Shown: positions 1-13,200 of the stretch, in pieces
Layout of the letters: every line of letters begins with the position of its first letter
Position numbering within the stretch: the stretch's first letter is position 1
From: Watersipora subatra
Taxonomy: Eukaryota > Bryozoa > Gymnolaemata > Cheilostomatida > Watersiporidae
Assembly: GCF_963576615.1 (NCBI RefSeq)
Contig: NC_088710.1
Coordinates: 22,129,114-22,193,113, forward strand
Direction of reading: 5' to 3'
Length of the DNA: 64,000 nt
Made by a program: the position numbers and the translations under genes
The notes under the pieces: generated by a model
Databases searched by the model: none
The model's input: the letters and a program-made list of their open reading frames with translations, nothing else
What the model was told of the DNA's origin: nothing

Positions 1-820
1 ATTGTCAATTGTATGCCGGCACATCTGAATTCATGTATTTATATATATTTGTGCTGAAACATATATTCTCTGGTGACTAAACACTTGGTGTGTTTATTTA
101 TTGCTTGACTGGCTCGTTGAGAGCAAAGAAGTGGGCAGTTTTCTTTACAGCAGCAATCAACATAACTAACCAATCATGAAATGTGAATGTATGGTTTAAA
201 AACAGGGTACAAGATATATAATCACCGTAATAAAAAACCACACAGGCGATGCAAATTGAAGGAAGCACAATGACTTTACTGCTAGCAATGTGCTATATGC
301 TTACCTGAAGATAATATATAACGGAAATGAAAAAGTATTAACAGTTTTTGAAATGAAGAAAAAGGTTTTTTCTATAAAATATCACGAAGACTAATACATC
401 CATTCAAAGAGACATTTTTGTAAATGCTGACTTGACAGCTGTTCCTCCCCTACTTCATTTGAGACACCACCTATTTTATAGACATACGTAAACACTGAAG
501 AGCTACTGAGTGTGGTGTTGAAGCAACACGAGGCTCACTGACAGAGAAACTAAAGGCAATTTAGTACCCAAGGTCGTATGATATGTAATGGACAGAATGA
601 CTGACAGCACGACGTACAATAAAAAAAGCATTGTATACTATGTGCGGGTTGATGAAGGGTTATATTATACCGCCTTTGTGTTCTTTCCAAATGCATCAAA
701 GTGTCACTGTTTGGCATTTTTCAAAAAAACATAACCAGGAATATTTAGAGGCCTGTATTCCTTCAAAGTAACTGAACCTAAATTAACCATGATCCGCCTA
801 CTTTTCTAATTTTAATAAGA
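1..820. other. Non-coding stretch, MARS1 intron 7 side
   Basis: No exon, RNA gene or clear repeat was recognised. By the orientation of MARS1 this should be intron downstream of its seventh exon. The next conserved coding block of the synthetase was looked for on the minus strand and not found, so it should lie beyond the left edge. Confidence 0.4.
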
Positions 821-1057
821 CGACCTCATCCTACCTCAATTTGTAGATGACGACCTCATCCTACCTCAATTTGTAGATGACGACCTCATCCTACCTCAAT
901 TTGTAGATGACGACCTCATCCTACCTCAATTTGTAGATGATGACCTCATTATACCTCAATTTGTAGATGACGACTTCATCCTACCTCAATTTGTAGATGA
1001 CGACCTCATCCTACCTCAATTTGTAGATGATGACCTCATCCTACCTCAATTTGTAGA
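821..1057. repeat. 30-bp minisatellite, 8 copies
   Basis: Eight head-to-tail units built on cgacctcatcctacctcaat plus ttgtagatga. Most units are identical, with a few transitions. It lies in the MARS1 intron 150 bp downstream of the seventh exon. Confidence 0.95.
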
Positions 1058-1208
1058 AATTAAGCTTTCATTTTATTTTCATTTAATCAATATTGTAACT
1101 GTTTATTTTTTTTAATGTTTTATTACTACTATATTAAAATATACTCAAAATAACCAACGTAATCCCTTACCAGAGGATATCTACAGAACAACTTAAATAA
1201 ACTCTCAC

Positions 1209-4200
1209 CAGAGACATAAAGAGGGTTGTAGTCCCTGAGTCGACAAAACCTGGAGAAGACATCGGCGGAGAGGACGCAGCCAATGATATTGCCCAGATGT
1301 GGCACGTTGTTAACATACGGCAAGGCACTCGTTATAAGAACATTGCGTTTGCCCTCCTTTGGCAGTCTACAAGTAACGAACATGTCTTTGTCAACCTATC
1401 AACAAAGGCCAAGCTAATGTAACCATTGATTGAAGAGATACTGCCGTTGGTGTATGACTGATATGCCTCCTGTCAAGGGCGCATCTATATGCTTGCATAC
1501 ATTTGAAACGCGATGTATCAGATATCGGACCAACAGAGCATCCATATAAGCTGTGGCAAATTTTGTTGCATCAAAGAATGATTGACTTGAGCAAAACTAA
1601 AACCTCTATTAACTGTTCAATGATGGGCCGAAATTTCATCTCTGACAAATAGCAAACACAGACCAGTACAATATTCTCCTGTACCAAAATTATGCCTTAA
1701 TAACATTTTGTTACACATAAAAAATTGCAAATATAACATGGTTTACAATTGACTTAAAAATGAGCTTGCACGAAATTTCAATATCAGAATATATCACCAA
1801 ATCACAATCGCAAATGACAGAAAAATAAGGTTATTCTCTTACTATTTGAGACAGTTTTTGATGTTTGCGGTGATCTGACTGCCAGGATGTTTCAAGATTA
1901 AAATTAACAAAACCTGATTGAGGTTAAACGTTCGGATTAAGCGAAAGTGGGATTATGATGTCGATAGTTGTAAAGATACCAACAGAATAGTGACGCGCAA
2001 CAATTAAACTCAAATGCAATGTCTGATATCAACTATAGCAACAATAACAATAGTGACATCATTTCACACATATTTTTGTCATGATCTTTTTAATCGTGAT
2101 CAAGTTTTGAATTGCGATCAAGTTGTGTCGATTCAAATTTTGAAACATCCTGGCAGTCAGATCACCGCAAACATCAAAAACAATCAAAAATGATAAAAAC
2201 ATACCGACACTTTCTGATAAAATCTACCAAAGTTTATTGTAAATTCATGTTTAAATAAACAAAGTTGTAGATATAACAATGTCTTTTAAAAATCCGGATA
2301 ATTTTGGGCCATGATCTTCAACCAGTTAAAGAACTTTACTATGGCAAATGACCACTACCTCATCAGTATGGTGTAACAAAGATAGAAATAAATTAGATCA
2401 CATGGCTATGTTCACCAAAATAACAGTAACACGCATCCAGATAAACAAATTAGCAAGAAACATACACAGGATGCTGCCGTGCGAGAAGAGGTTGACTTTG
2501 TGCTTCAGACCAAACTTCAAAAGCCCGTTGCTTCTCCTCCTCGGTGGGACCAGATGGAACTGACGACGTACTTGGGCTTGATGAAAATGTTAGCACGGGT
2601 AACGGCTGCTTGCACACATACTCCTACATGTATAGTAATAATCACACGTAATCAAACATACTCCTACATGTATAGAAATAATCACATATAATCAAACATA
2701 CTCCTACATGTATAGTAATAATCACATGTAATCAAACATACACTTACATGTATAGAAATAATCACATGTAATCAAACATACTCCTACATGTATAGCAATA
2801 ATCACATGTAATCAAACATATTCCTACATGTACAATAATAATCACATGTAATCAAACATACTCCTACATGTATAGTAATAATCACATGTAATCAAACATA
2901 CTCCTACATATATAGCAATAATCACATATAATCAAACATACTCCTACATGTACAATAATAGTCACATGTAATCAAACATACTCCTACATGTATAGTAATA
3001 ATCACACGTAATCAAAAATACTCCTACATGTATAGTAATAATAACACGTAATCAAACATACTCCTATATGTACAGTAATAATCACATGTAATCAAACATA
3101 CTCCTACATGTTTAGTAATAATAACACGTAATCAAACATACTCCTATATGTACAGTAATAATCACATGTAATCAAACATACTCCTATATGTATAGTAATA
3201 ATCAAATGTAGTCAAACATACTCCTACATGTGTAGTAATAATCACATGTAATCAAACATACTCCTACATGTATAGTAATAATCACATGTAATCAAACATA
3301 CTCCTACATGTTTAGTAATAATCACACGTAATCAAACATACTCCTATATGTATAGTAATAATCACATGTAATCAAACATACTCCTACATGTGTAGTAATA
3401 ATCACATGTAATCAAACATACTCCTACATGTATAGTAATAATCACATGTAATCAAACATACTCCTACCTGTATAGTAATGATCACATGTAATCAAACATA
3501 CTCCTATATGTATAGTAATAATCACATGTAATCAAACATACTCCTACATGTGTAGTAATAATCACATGTAATCAAACATACTCCTACATGTATAGTAATA
3601 ATCACATATAATCAAACATACTCCTACATGTACAATAATAGTCACATGTAATCAAACATACTCCTACATGTATAGTAATAATCACATGTAATCAAACATA
3701 CTCCTACATGTATAGTAATAATCACATGTAATCAAACATACTCCTATATGTATAGTAATAATCACATGTAATCAAACATACTCCTACATGTATAGTAATA
3801 ATCACATGTAATCAAACATACTCCTACATGTATAGTAACAATCACATGTAATCAAACATACTCCTACATGTTTAGTAATAATCACACGTAATCAAACATA
3901 CTCCTATATGTATAGTAATAATCACATGTAATCAAACATACTCCTACATGTGTAGTAATAATCACATGTAATCAAACATACTCCTACATGTATAGTAATA
4001 ATCACATGTAATCAAACATACTCCTACATGTATAGTAATAATCACATGTAATCAAACATACTCCTACATATATAGTAATAATCACACGTAATCAAACATA
4101 CTCCTACATGTATAGTAATAATCACATGTAATCAAACATACTCCTACATGTATAGTAATAATCACATGTAATCAAACATACTCCTACATGTATAGTAATA

Positions 4201-7200
4201 ATCACATGTAATCAAACATACCCATATATATTTTTTCTATATACAGTACACATATTTTTCATATAAACATTTATGTATATATAAATTCTTATATATATAT
4301 ATATATAGAAACAAATATATGTAGCCTATATATAGAAAAAAAGTAAGAGTATGTTATGGCTAGCAGGATATAATATATAAGGATAAAATATCACCACGGC
4401 TAGCAATCGGTGTACGGATAAGTAATACATGTACATTAAAAAACTTAAGCTTTATGCGATGAGTAAAGTCCAGAGTCTTTGATGTCAACAAACCTCACAT
4501 CTCCATATAATATGACTGCGCTTTCAGCCATATACCATATACCCTCACATATAAGCCTACCTCAAATATGAGTTGACTGTAAAAAAAACTGACCCGAAAC
4601 TGCGAATTTTGTTAAAATGTGTGCATAAGCCAACCCTACAAACCATAACATGCCGTACGCAGCTATCACAGCAAAGGGTGTAGAAAAGTATTAACTTATT
4701 GTGTACCTCATGATGCGTCGTATGACATGACAAAGTGTTTAGGTATGGCCAAGAGCTGCATGGTACGGCTTTTGTAGGCTTTGTACAAAAAGTTTCTGAT
4801 TAGTGAGCAAGAAATAATTACACTATCACATCTGCACTTAAGCATCAGGAAACAACCATCTGCCTGTGCTGAGCCAATAGAAAACATGTTTACAGCCCTC
4901 TATGTGCTTAGTTTCTCTTTGCAAAAACTTCATTTTATATTATAGTTTCTTCCGAGCAATGACCGGCCGTATCAGATGCATCACAGCTATATAGGTCTCA
5001 CAAATTGTAGATCAATGAACTTCTGATGATCATCTATTGGGCAATAGCACTAGTGACAGTGAATATTTATTTTTAACAGTAATAATAATAATGACCTAAG
5101 CTCGAGTACTAATACATAGCGATGACACTGAGCACGCTTAACATGTAAACAAGTTAACTGTTAACAAGTTCCCTGTTAAATTGACTTGTTAACAGTCTGT
5201 TAACAACTTGTTAACAACAGTGGACTTGTTAACAGTTAATAAGTTGACTGTTAACAAGTCAACTGTTAACCTTAACTTGTTAAGCATGGTGGTAGCGTCG
5301 GGGCTAAAAAGTATGTAACAGGTTACCAGCCACTTGCTAAACATGGTTTGAGTTGTAATTGTTGGAGTTAAGCATAATGTCATTTTAAGCGAATGCAATG
5401 AGAATTATGCGCATATCAACCAGCCCCTTCGTTGAGTAACCTCTTTACATTTTAAACTTGGCTTATTTGCGAAGATACATAGTAGATCCAAGCCATTTAA
5501 ACAAACAGTAATTGTTACACATAGAACAAATTATGTGACCACCTTAATATCTGAGAGAACATCCGCAGAGAAGACAGCATCTACAGCCTTCTTGTAATCA
5601 GCGTGTGATGACAACTCCTCAAACCACTTGGAAATTTTTGGATACAAAGAATTGAGCTCTAAAACAACCAGTTCAGTGTGATTGGTTCTCAGCGTGTGCT
5701 GTAATTCAGTTTAACTTATCTGATAAAGTACTGTTAACAATTTCCTCCTTTCATAACCAAGTTGAAACGTCACAAACCCGAGAGTTTTCACAATGATGAA
5801 TGTTTTAGAATAGAGTTAACAATTATAGAAATTATTATTTTTCATTCTTGGATGATTTTCGCTTATTATGATTGTAGATTTTACTGTGCAGCCTAACCAA
5901 AGTTTTGACCACAATCCATTCTAATAGGCTGTTGGAAAAGCTACTTGTTCAAAATGAGAAATTATTTTTCCCATTAAAGATAATGTAAGAAATTTTAATG
6001 TATTTCAAGTATAAAAAATGACACATAGACATTTACATTATTTTATGCTATCAACTGTATATTAAAAAAGAGGGGTAACAGATAAAGTAGACTAAAATTT
6101 TCATAAATACTCTATTAATAGAGTATGCTAACTTCCTCAGATTTTGATTATAATAAAAAGAATACAAGAAATAGAACGGGCTTCATTCAAAAAATTACAC
6201 AAATACTATACACAAAACACAGTTAATATTTAGTAAACCACAATAAACACGTCTGCTGACAACATATCGTGAAATAAGAGTGAATACTGTGAGATAAATA
6301 CTGAGGATAATAAGAGAGGGTGTCAGCTGGCAATTGAGCCGTATCGTTGGGTCTTCTCAGTTTTATCTTCTTTGGGTTGGGAGGGTTCAAGTCCCAAATC
6401 TTTGTTTGACATTTGAAGGAGTATAGTAGTATTTGGTCAAATTTCTATTTGTTTGAAATCAAAGAGATTTGAAAACTTAAAATAAGACTAGTTATTGGTG
6501 CAAATCTGTTTCACTATAAATATCCAAAACTTGGAATCAAATAGTCATTCTGAAGATTAGAATAATTTTTTACTCGTATCCCTAAATTGCACAGAAAAGA
6601 CAAACAGATAGAGGTAGAACTATCACTTATATATGAATATTTGATAAAGACAGCATTCAAATGATAGCAGACAAATAGCAAACCACTAGCAAACATGCTA
6701 TCCACAACTTTATCAAGTATAAAACACTTTAAGATGACTAACTCTACAAGGGGATTGAAAAGCAAATAATTTGGCCAGCTAAAAATAAATTGACTTGTTT
6801 GGCTAGCAACACCTAAGAATATCATAAAGCAGTTATCATGTTATAGGCAAAGTCTATGAGTATTCTTGTCCGATATTTTACAGAGACTCATGCTTTCAGT
6901 TGACAGACTTATTCTATACCTTTTAGCCTTTACCATGAGAGCATGTAAGGCAGAGATAAGTCGAATTCTCATCTCTGCCAAGATAAATTTTCTAGCAATA
7001 AGAACATTTACATACTAGATAAGACAACCCTTACTTTGACTAGCATTAAGTTGTAAACATCTCACCACAACCGGTACTCACCTACTAACAAACAACCCCA
7101 GTGAACTGGCTAGCACCAATCTATTAATAGTACAAAGGAAGGCAACTTTGACTTTTGTTCTTGTCAAATCTGACATGTCAACATAATTTTCTCGCACAAT

Positions 7201-10200
7201 CCAAGTCATGCCTATGATTAATTACTCCATAGTAATTAATTAGAATCAATTAAAAATAATCCAAACATGACCTTCATCATTTAAAAAGACTGAGACTTTA
7301 AAAGATGTTTACGATGAAAAAATATGACTGACCTACCCTGACAAGGCATGAGTTACCTGGTATAGCCTTAGTTGAGATGAGAGGAAACAGAGTTGACCAG
7401 ATGATTGGATAAAGGCCTTGCTGTGTGCCAAGGAAGGACGATTCCAGTCTTTCTAGACATGACATGAGGGCGGAACCAACTGATGCTTCCTCTTTTTTCA
7501 TGAAATGATTAACCACAGTGATGTGGATGAGAGGCTATAAAGACATCAAATACAGTTCAGAGGTCATTCACACCTAATGGCAGCCACTATATTGTTAAGT
7601 TGAAATCGTAACGTGATCAACTAAAAATGAAGCATTATCAATATGTTTGCTATATCCAGAAATGGCAGAAGTTACGTGTTCAACATCGATGAGATTGTGG
7701 CACTTTTTTAGACTAACCACCTTGTTTAACTCCGAAATTTTTTTTTCTTAAATAGAATAGAAGGCAGCCATTATGATCGTGAAATCAAACCGGTACAAAT
7801 AAAGATAACTTTCTGTCTGATGACTTATTGTTTGAAACAAAGAACTAATACAAATAGCTACATGTATAATACTGATGTCATCATATATCTACTAAATAAA
7901 ACTGTGTATTAGGAATCATCTTCTCTTGTTATTGATCGATATAAGTGTATGCAGCTGCATGTAATAGCTACATGTATAATACTGATGTCATCATATATCT
8001 ACTCAATAAAACTGTGTATTAGGAATCATCTTCTCTTGTTATTGATCGATATAAGTGTATGCAGCTGGCCGACTGACCACATGATTTAGGGAATGTGTCG
8101 TATATTGACAGCCAAACGTCGTCACTAAGTTACAGGTACCGTCTCTATTAATATTATATGCTGACAACAGGCAATACTATGGCTATCATCTCATCCTGTC
8201 TTAAACCCCAATAACCTAAGTATACTCGAAAGAGACAGAATTGAGTGTTTGGGACCGGATCTATTCACCATATTACCTAAGGTAAAACTAGTCACCCAAC
8301 GATGTGATGTGCAGGATGTTAAATTAGAAAAACAACTTTCTCACGAGTCACTATCAATTGACTTGATAAAGAGAACAATACTTCATATTAATCTCCCAAT
8401 TCTTAATTTTACAAAAAATAAAAATTGGGAGATTAATTTTTAATTACAAACTTCAAATTCAAAGCTCGTGACATCACGCCGTGTCTTTTTTCTAATTGCA
8501 ACTCATAACCTACTAGTGACAGTTCATCGACAGTCTCGAATGGAGTTGAACATAAGTTCAGGCGAGTCGCTCAACCCCAGTTCTCACAAGCAAGCTGCGT
8601 GACTGGAACAACGAATGACAGACTAGTTGTAATCTACGTTACAAGCACTAATGACAAGGAATGATAACTCTTTTACTTACGGCCAATTGTGTTGCCTCCC
8701 ATTCTAACCATTGATCTATTTCTGGAGATTCGGCTATGTTTAGAAAATAACTGCAATCAAAAACAAGTGCTGATAGTAAGGATTATTACAACTGGACAAT
8801 CACTCAACTCTTACTAGTCAGCAACTAAAACCTGCAAGTCAAGGAAGGAAAAATATGAACACATTGCCATTGGATTATCAAAGTGGCCTAGAAGCATATG
8901 CAATGAACTGTACGCAATGTAATAGTTGAAATGTTGCTCACATATGTACTAACAGCTTTTTCAAAAGAATGTAATCAATTTCTAAATTTAATGAATGATT
9001 TGGAATATCACAATGAAACAATTTGGTCTAACAATAAAAAAAATTATTCATACAATTCTTTTAGGCCTCTAACTAGAACATGCGTAGATTTGAGTTTAAT
9101 AAAAAAAAACTAAATTTGATTTTATGATCATAAAACATTTATTAAATCAAAATGAGCTAAACATATGCAGTTATGGGATACTTTCTGAAAAAAAACATTT
9201 GGAAAAAATCACATAAATATATAGATTACTATTGAGAAGTTACAGAGCTTGTGGCTAGCAGAGGGTATCCCATTTAACTTAAACTTCAATGAACAGCTAA
9301 GTGGAGACAACTTTAGCAGTCCACCTACCATACTGCAGCATTTGTAGATGACAGCACTTCATTTTCCTCTATGAGAATCTTCACAGCAGAAGAAAAATCT
9401 AGCAAAGGAAATTGAATCATTGAACTAGTTGTTTTATATAAACAAATTTCGAGTAGAAATAAAACCCTCACAAATAGTCAGTAAGCCACCTCCAATTATT
9501 GTTCAGTTCCGCTCCAGTTGCATGGATATACACTGTGTAAGTTGTGGGCTATAGAGTTGAAGGTGCTGAACAACATGGCAGGTAGTAACTCACTACAAAC
9601 CGGCACATTCACTCAGAATTATTGATTTTTTGGAAAACTAAAATTGAGGAGTTGCCCTCTCTTGCCAAACGAATTTCGACCATTTGATTGGTTTAGAGCG
9701 CAAGGTCGTTTATGAGTTAATACAGTGTGTGGAGTTCTAGCATTTATTTATATTGAGAAATTGAGTTCCAATCGACATGTTTTTGATTTCTGAGTAAGAT
9801 AATCAGCATTATGATTTGTTGCTGCCACTTTCAAGGCACTAGCCAAAGAAATCTACACAAACAACTGAGTCAGCAATGCTATGATAAGTTGCTTAAGTAT
9901 GCCAAAGACTGGGTAGTTACTAATAAAGATTCAGAAAGAACTTTGTGCAAGGAATTTATACATTCTTATACTTATGATGATGTTGTTGATAAGTCCACTG
10001 ATAGCAAAGCTGAGCTGCCTTTAATCCTCTAAACCTGCTATGGAAGGATAATCAGCTTAGCAAAGCTCAAATCAGCACAACAGTCAAATGTAAGTAATCT
10101 TATAATTCTGAACTAATCTGCAGTACCTAATGTTTTAAAAGTTTTAAATTACATTTATTAAATTAAAATTACAAACTATGAGCTAGGTTTTCACTGTTGT

Positions 10201-13200
10201 TTAGACAACTCTGAATGATGAATGAAATGTATGAATGCCTGCATCTGGTTAAATTTTATTGGTACATGTTTCTTTTAAGATTGTAACTCATGAAAATGAA
10301 GATCCTGAGCCAACTACTAAACAATTGCGCTCCTCATCCTCAATAAGAGCTGAAACTACACTACCCAAACTATGTGTTATTTGTGGAAAAAAGGAGTGGT
10401 GGACTAAGAAAGCTGGTAAGCGCATCAGAGATGGTCTACTAAGGGCAGAGACCAAAGATGCTGGTAAGTTAGGTAACCTTGGCATTATGTTTATCACAAC
10501 CATGGTCTACCGTAAAGACTAATTAATCTAGCATTTGTGATGATTTGTTGAATTGTTATGTTTGTTTTTACAAGGTAAATTAAAACAAGCTGCTGAGCTA
10601 AGAGCTGATCATAGCCTCCTGGTACATTTTCTCTCTGCTGACACCGTCGCTCAGGAGATGTGTTACCACAGACAGTGTTACTACCAATACCCAGGGCTGA
10701 AATCATTGTATAACTCCCACACACAAGACACAGGCGCATCATCCAGGTTGGTGTAATCACTGTACATTGTTATCTGTGTGAATATGAACATTATTGCTGG
10801 AGGATAGATAACTTTATACACCTCTGTACATAACTGCTCCCATCATCCAATATCAACCAAAACCAGAGTACAAACTAATATGACATGTCCACCATATACT
10901 TAGATTTTAGCAAAGCACCAAATGAAATATGAAAAATGTGTAAATTGTGATTTACATCAATACTTAAACCATAACTGTCACGAACAACTTTTATTGTATT
11001 TACTAGGTAAATCAGACACGCTGATTCCGATTTTGTACTCCAAATAAAGATTAGTCCACTAACCTTCAAAGTCATTTAGGCTTTTTTAAAGCGTTTCAAT
11101 ATCCGTTTCGAAAACAACACAATCGGCATTACAAGCTCCGCCCATAAATATGTGACGAAACCTAGCTTTTTCAGAAACGGAAGTTAGGAAAGTTTAGTCC
11201 GATTTAGAATAATAGAGATGGGTGTCTTAAAACCCATTATTATCTAAATCCAGCCTGTAAAATAATTTCAGTTTTTTATGAAAGGGATATAAACTATTTA
11301 AAATTGCTCGCAGCTTGTTACATGACGTTTAAATGGGCTGGACGCCGAGAAAAATGAGCTCAAAAAGCGCGGTTTTATCACAAGCTAGCGTTGTTATCGC
11401 GCTTTTTAAATATGCAATGCTAAATAGCTTATCTACCTTTCAGAAAAGACTGATATTATTTTTAAAGCTGGATTTAGATATTAATAAATTTTAAAACACC
11501 CGTCTCTATTATTCTAAATCGGTCTAAACATCTCTACGTAACTTCTGTTCCTAAAAAGCTAGGTTACGTCAAGTATTTATGGGCGGAGCTTGTTATGCCG
11601 ATCGTGTTGTTTTCGAGACCGATATTAGAACGCTATAAAAAATCCTTTATTACTCTGAAAGTTAGTGGCCTAATCTTTATTTTGATTACAAAATCGGAAT
11701 CAGCATGTCTGATTTACCTAGAAAATACGATAAAAGTTGTTCGTGGCAGTTATGGTTTAATACGTAGAATTTAAATTATTTATAACATGCCATAGTTCAG
11801 CTATACTCTGTTTCTTTTCAGTGAATCTTTACTCAATCAGGTAAAAACCTAATATATGTAATACTGCACAATATATAGATTGTGTGAAATGTGGCTATTT
11901 CTTTCGCAAAACAGTAGAAATGCCCCGATTCTAATTTCACCAGCTGATTCAGGTACCGATCCGATATATTGATTCTCATTGAAAAATAATCCGATTCAGA
12001 TCTTCTGTGTTGCACAGATAGTTGTTCTTTTTATTATGCAAATTGAAACATAATGCAAAGAAAATATAAATGTTAATGTATTTATTTGTTTGTATTTATG
12101 GAAAATATATACATGTATATGCATATTCACATACTGACATACCGTGCATGTAGTAACAAAACAGTCCGTGTTTCTTGTAATTTGTAAATAAAGGTAATTA
12201 CTGTTAGTGGTACAGTTCTCTCTGTGATAACGAAGTCTCTCTTTTATTGCTGGATGAACTGCTGCGTCTGTACCAGTTTAGAGCAAATCAGCGTTTGTTT
12301 TAATTACCGTTAGTGATTCAATTCTCTCAGTAAGAAATATCTTTCTTCTATCACTATCAATGTAGCCAGTCGTACTGAAGGGCAATGACACAGATGATGA
12401 AGGACAGGCTAAATACCGATAAACCACTAGGTTTACCATTTTTTATACGGTACAAACGATACATTGTATCGTCAGGATCAAGAAAGTGATAGATAACTTT
12501 ATACACCGACTGTTTAAATTACTTTCGTAATGCTAGCAAACAGAAATATTACACTGCGTTTTTGTCTCCATATTTGTTATCTTGCTCGTGATTGGCTGCA
12601 ATAAATCCTGTCGCCGTAATTGGGAAATACCACACTTTGTGATTACGTCCTGACTAAAGCAAAAAGGTTCCTTAGCTGTGCTTATCAGGCTATAGACATG
12701 AAATAAATTGTGTGGCAGGCCTGAAATTCATAAAAAGTAAGAAGCTTGCCGCTGATGATTTTTTATTAGTGTTGCAGGCTAAAATACGGTTTTCTGCAAA
12801 ACAGTTGATCTGTAAAAAGTATCAGAAGTTTCAGATAGTTTCAGAAAAAATCGGCCGATACCGATTCAGATACTTAACACCCATATCGGCACCGATACCA
12901 ATTCCGATACCGAAATCGGGGCAACTCTACAAAACAGGATGCATAATCTAGCACATAATACACTTTCATCCTGTCTGTGTATGTGAAATCGGAAAAACTT
13001 CTTAACATGGCCTATGCTGGACTGGTGTCCTTCTAAACAATAAAAAAATTGATGATTGTTTCCTTGGTGAGGGAGCACCTTCTTATGAATTACAGTACAT
13101 GCTATCTGAACATAATGGTACATGGGAATCTATTGCAACAAGCATATACCAGTATAGCAGTACCATATGCATTTATAATAATGTTTTACTTGATTTTTAG

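Noticed and set aside
2621-4220. CRISPR-like regular repeat
   Set aside because: Units are directly abutting with no unique spacers, and the context is a eukaryotic intron; it is a minisatellite. The same applies to the other arrays.
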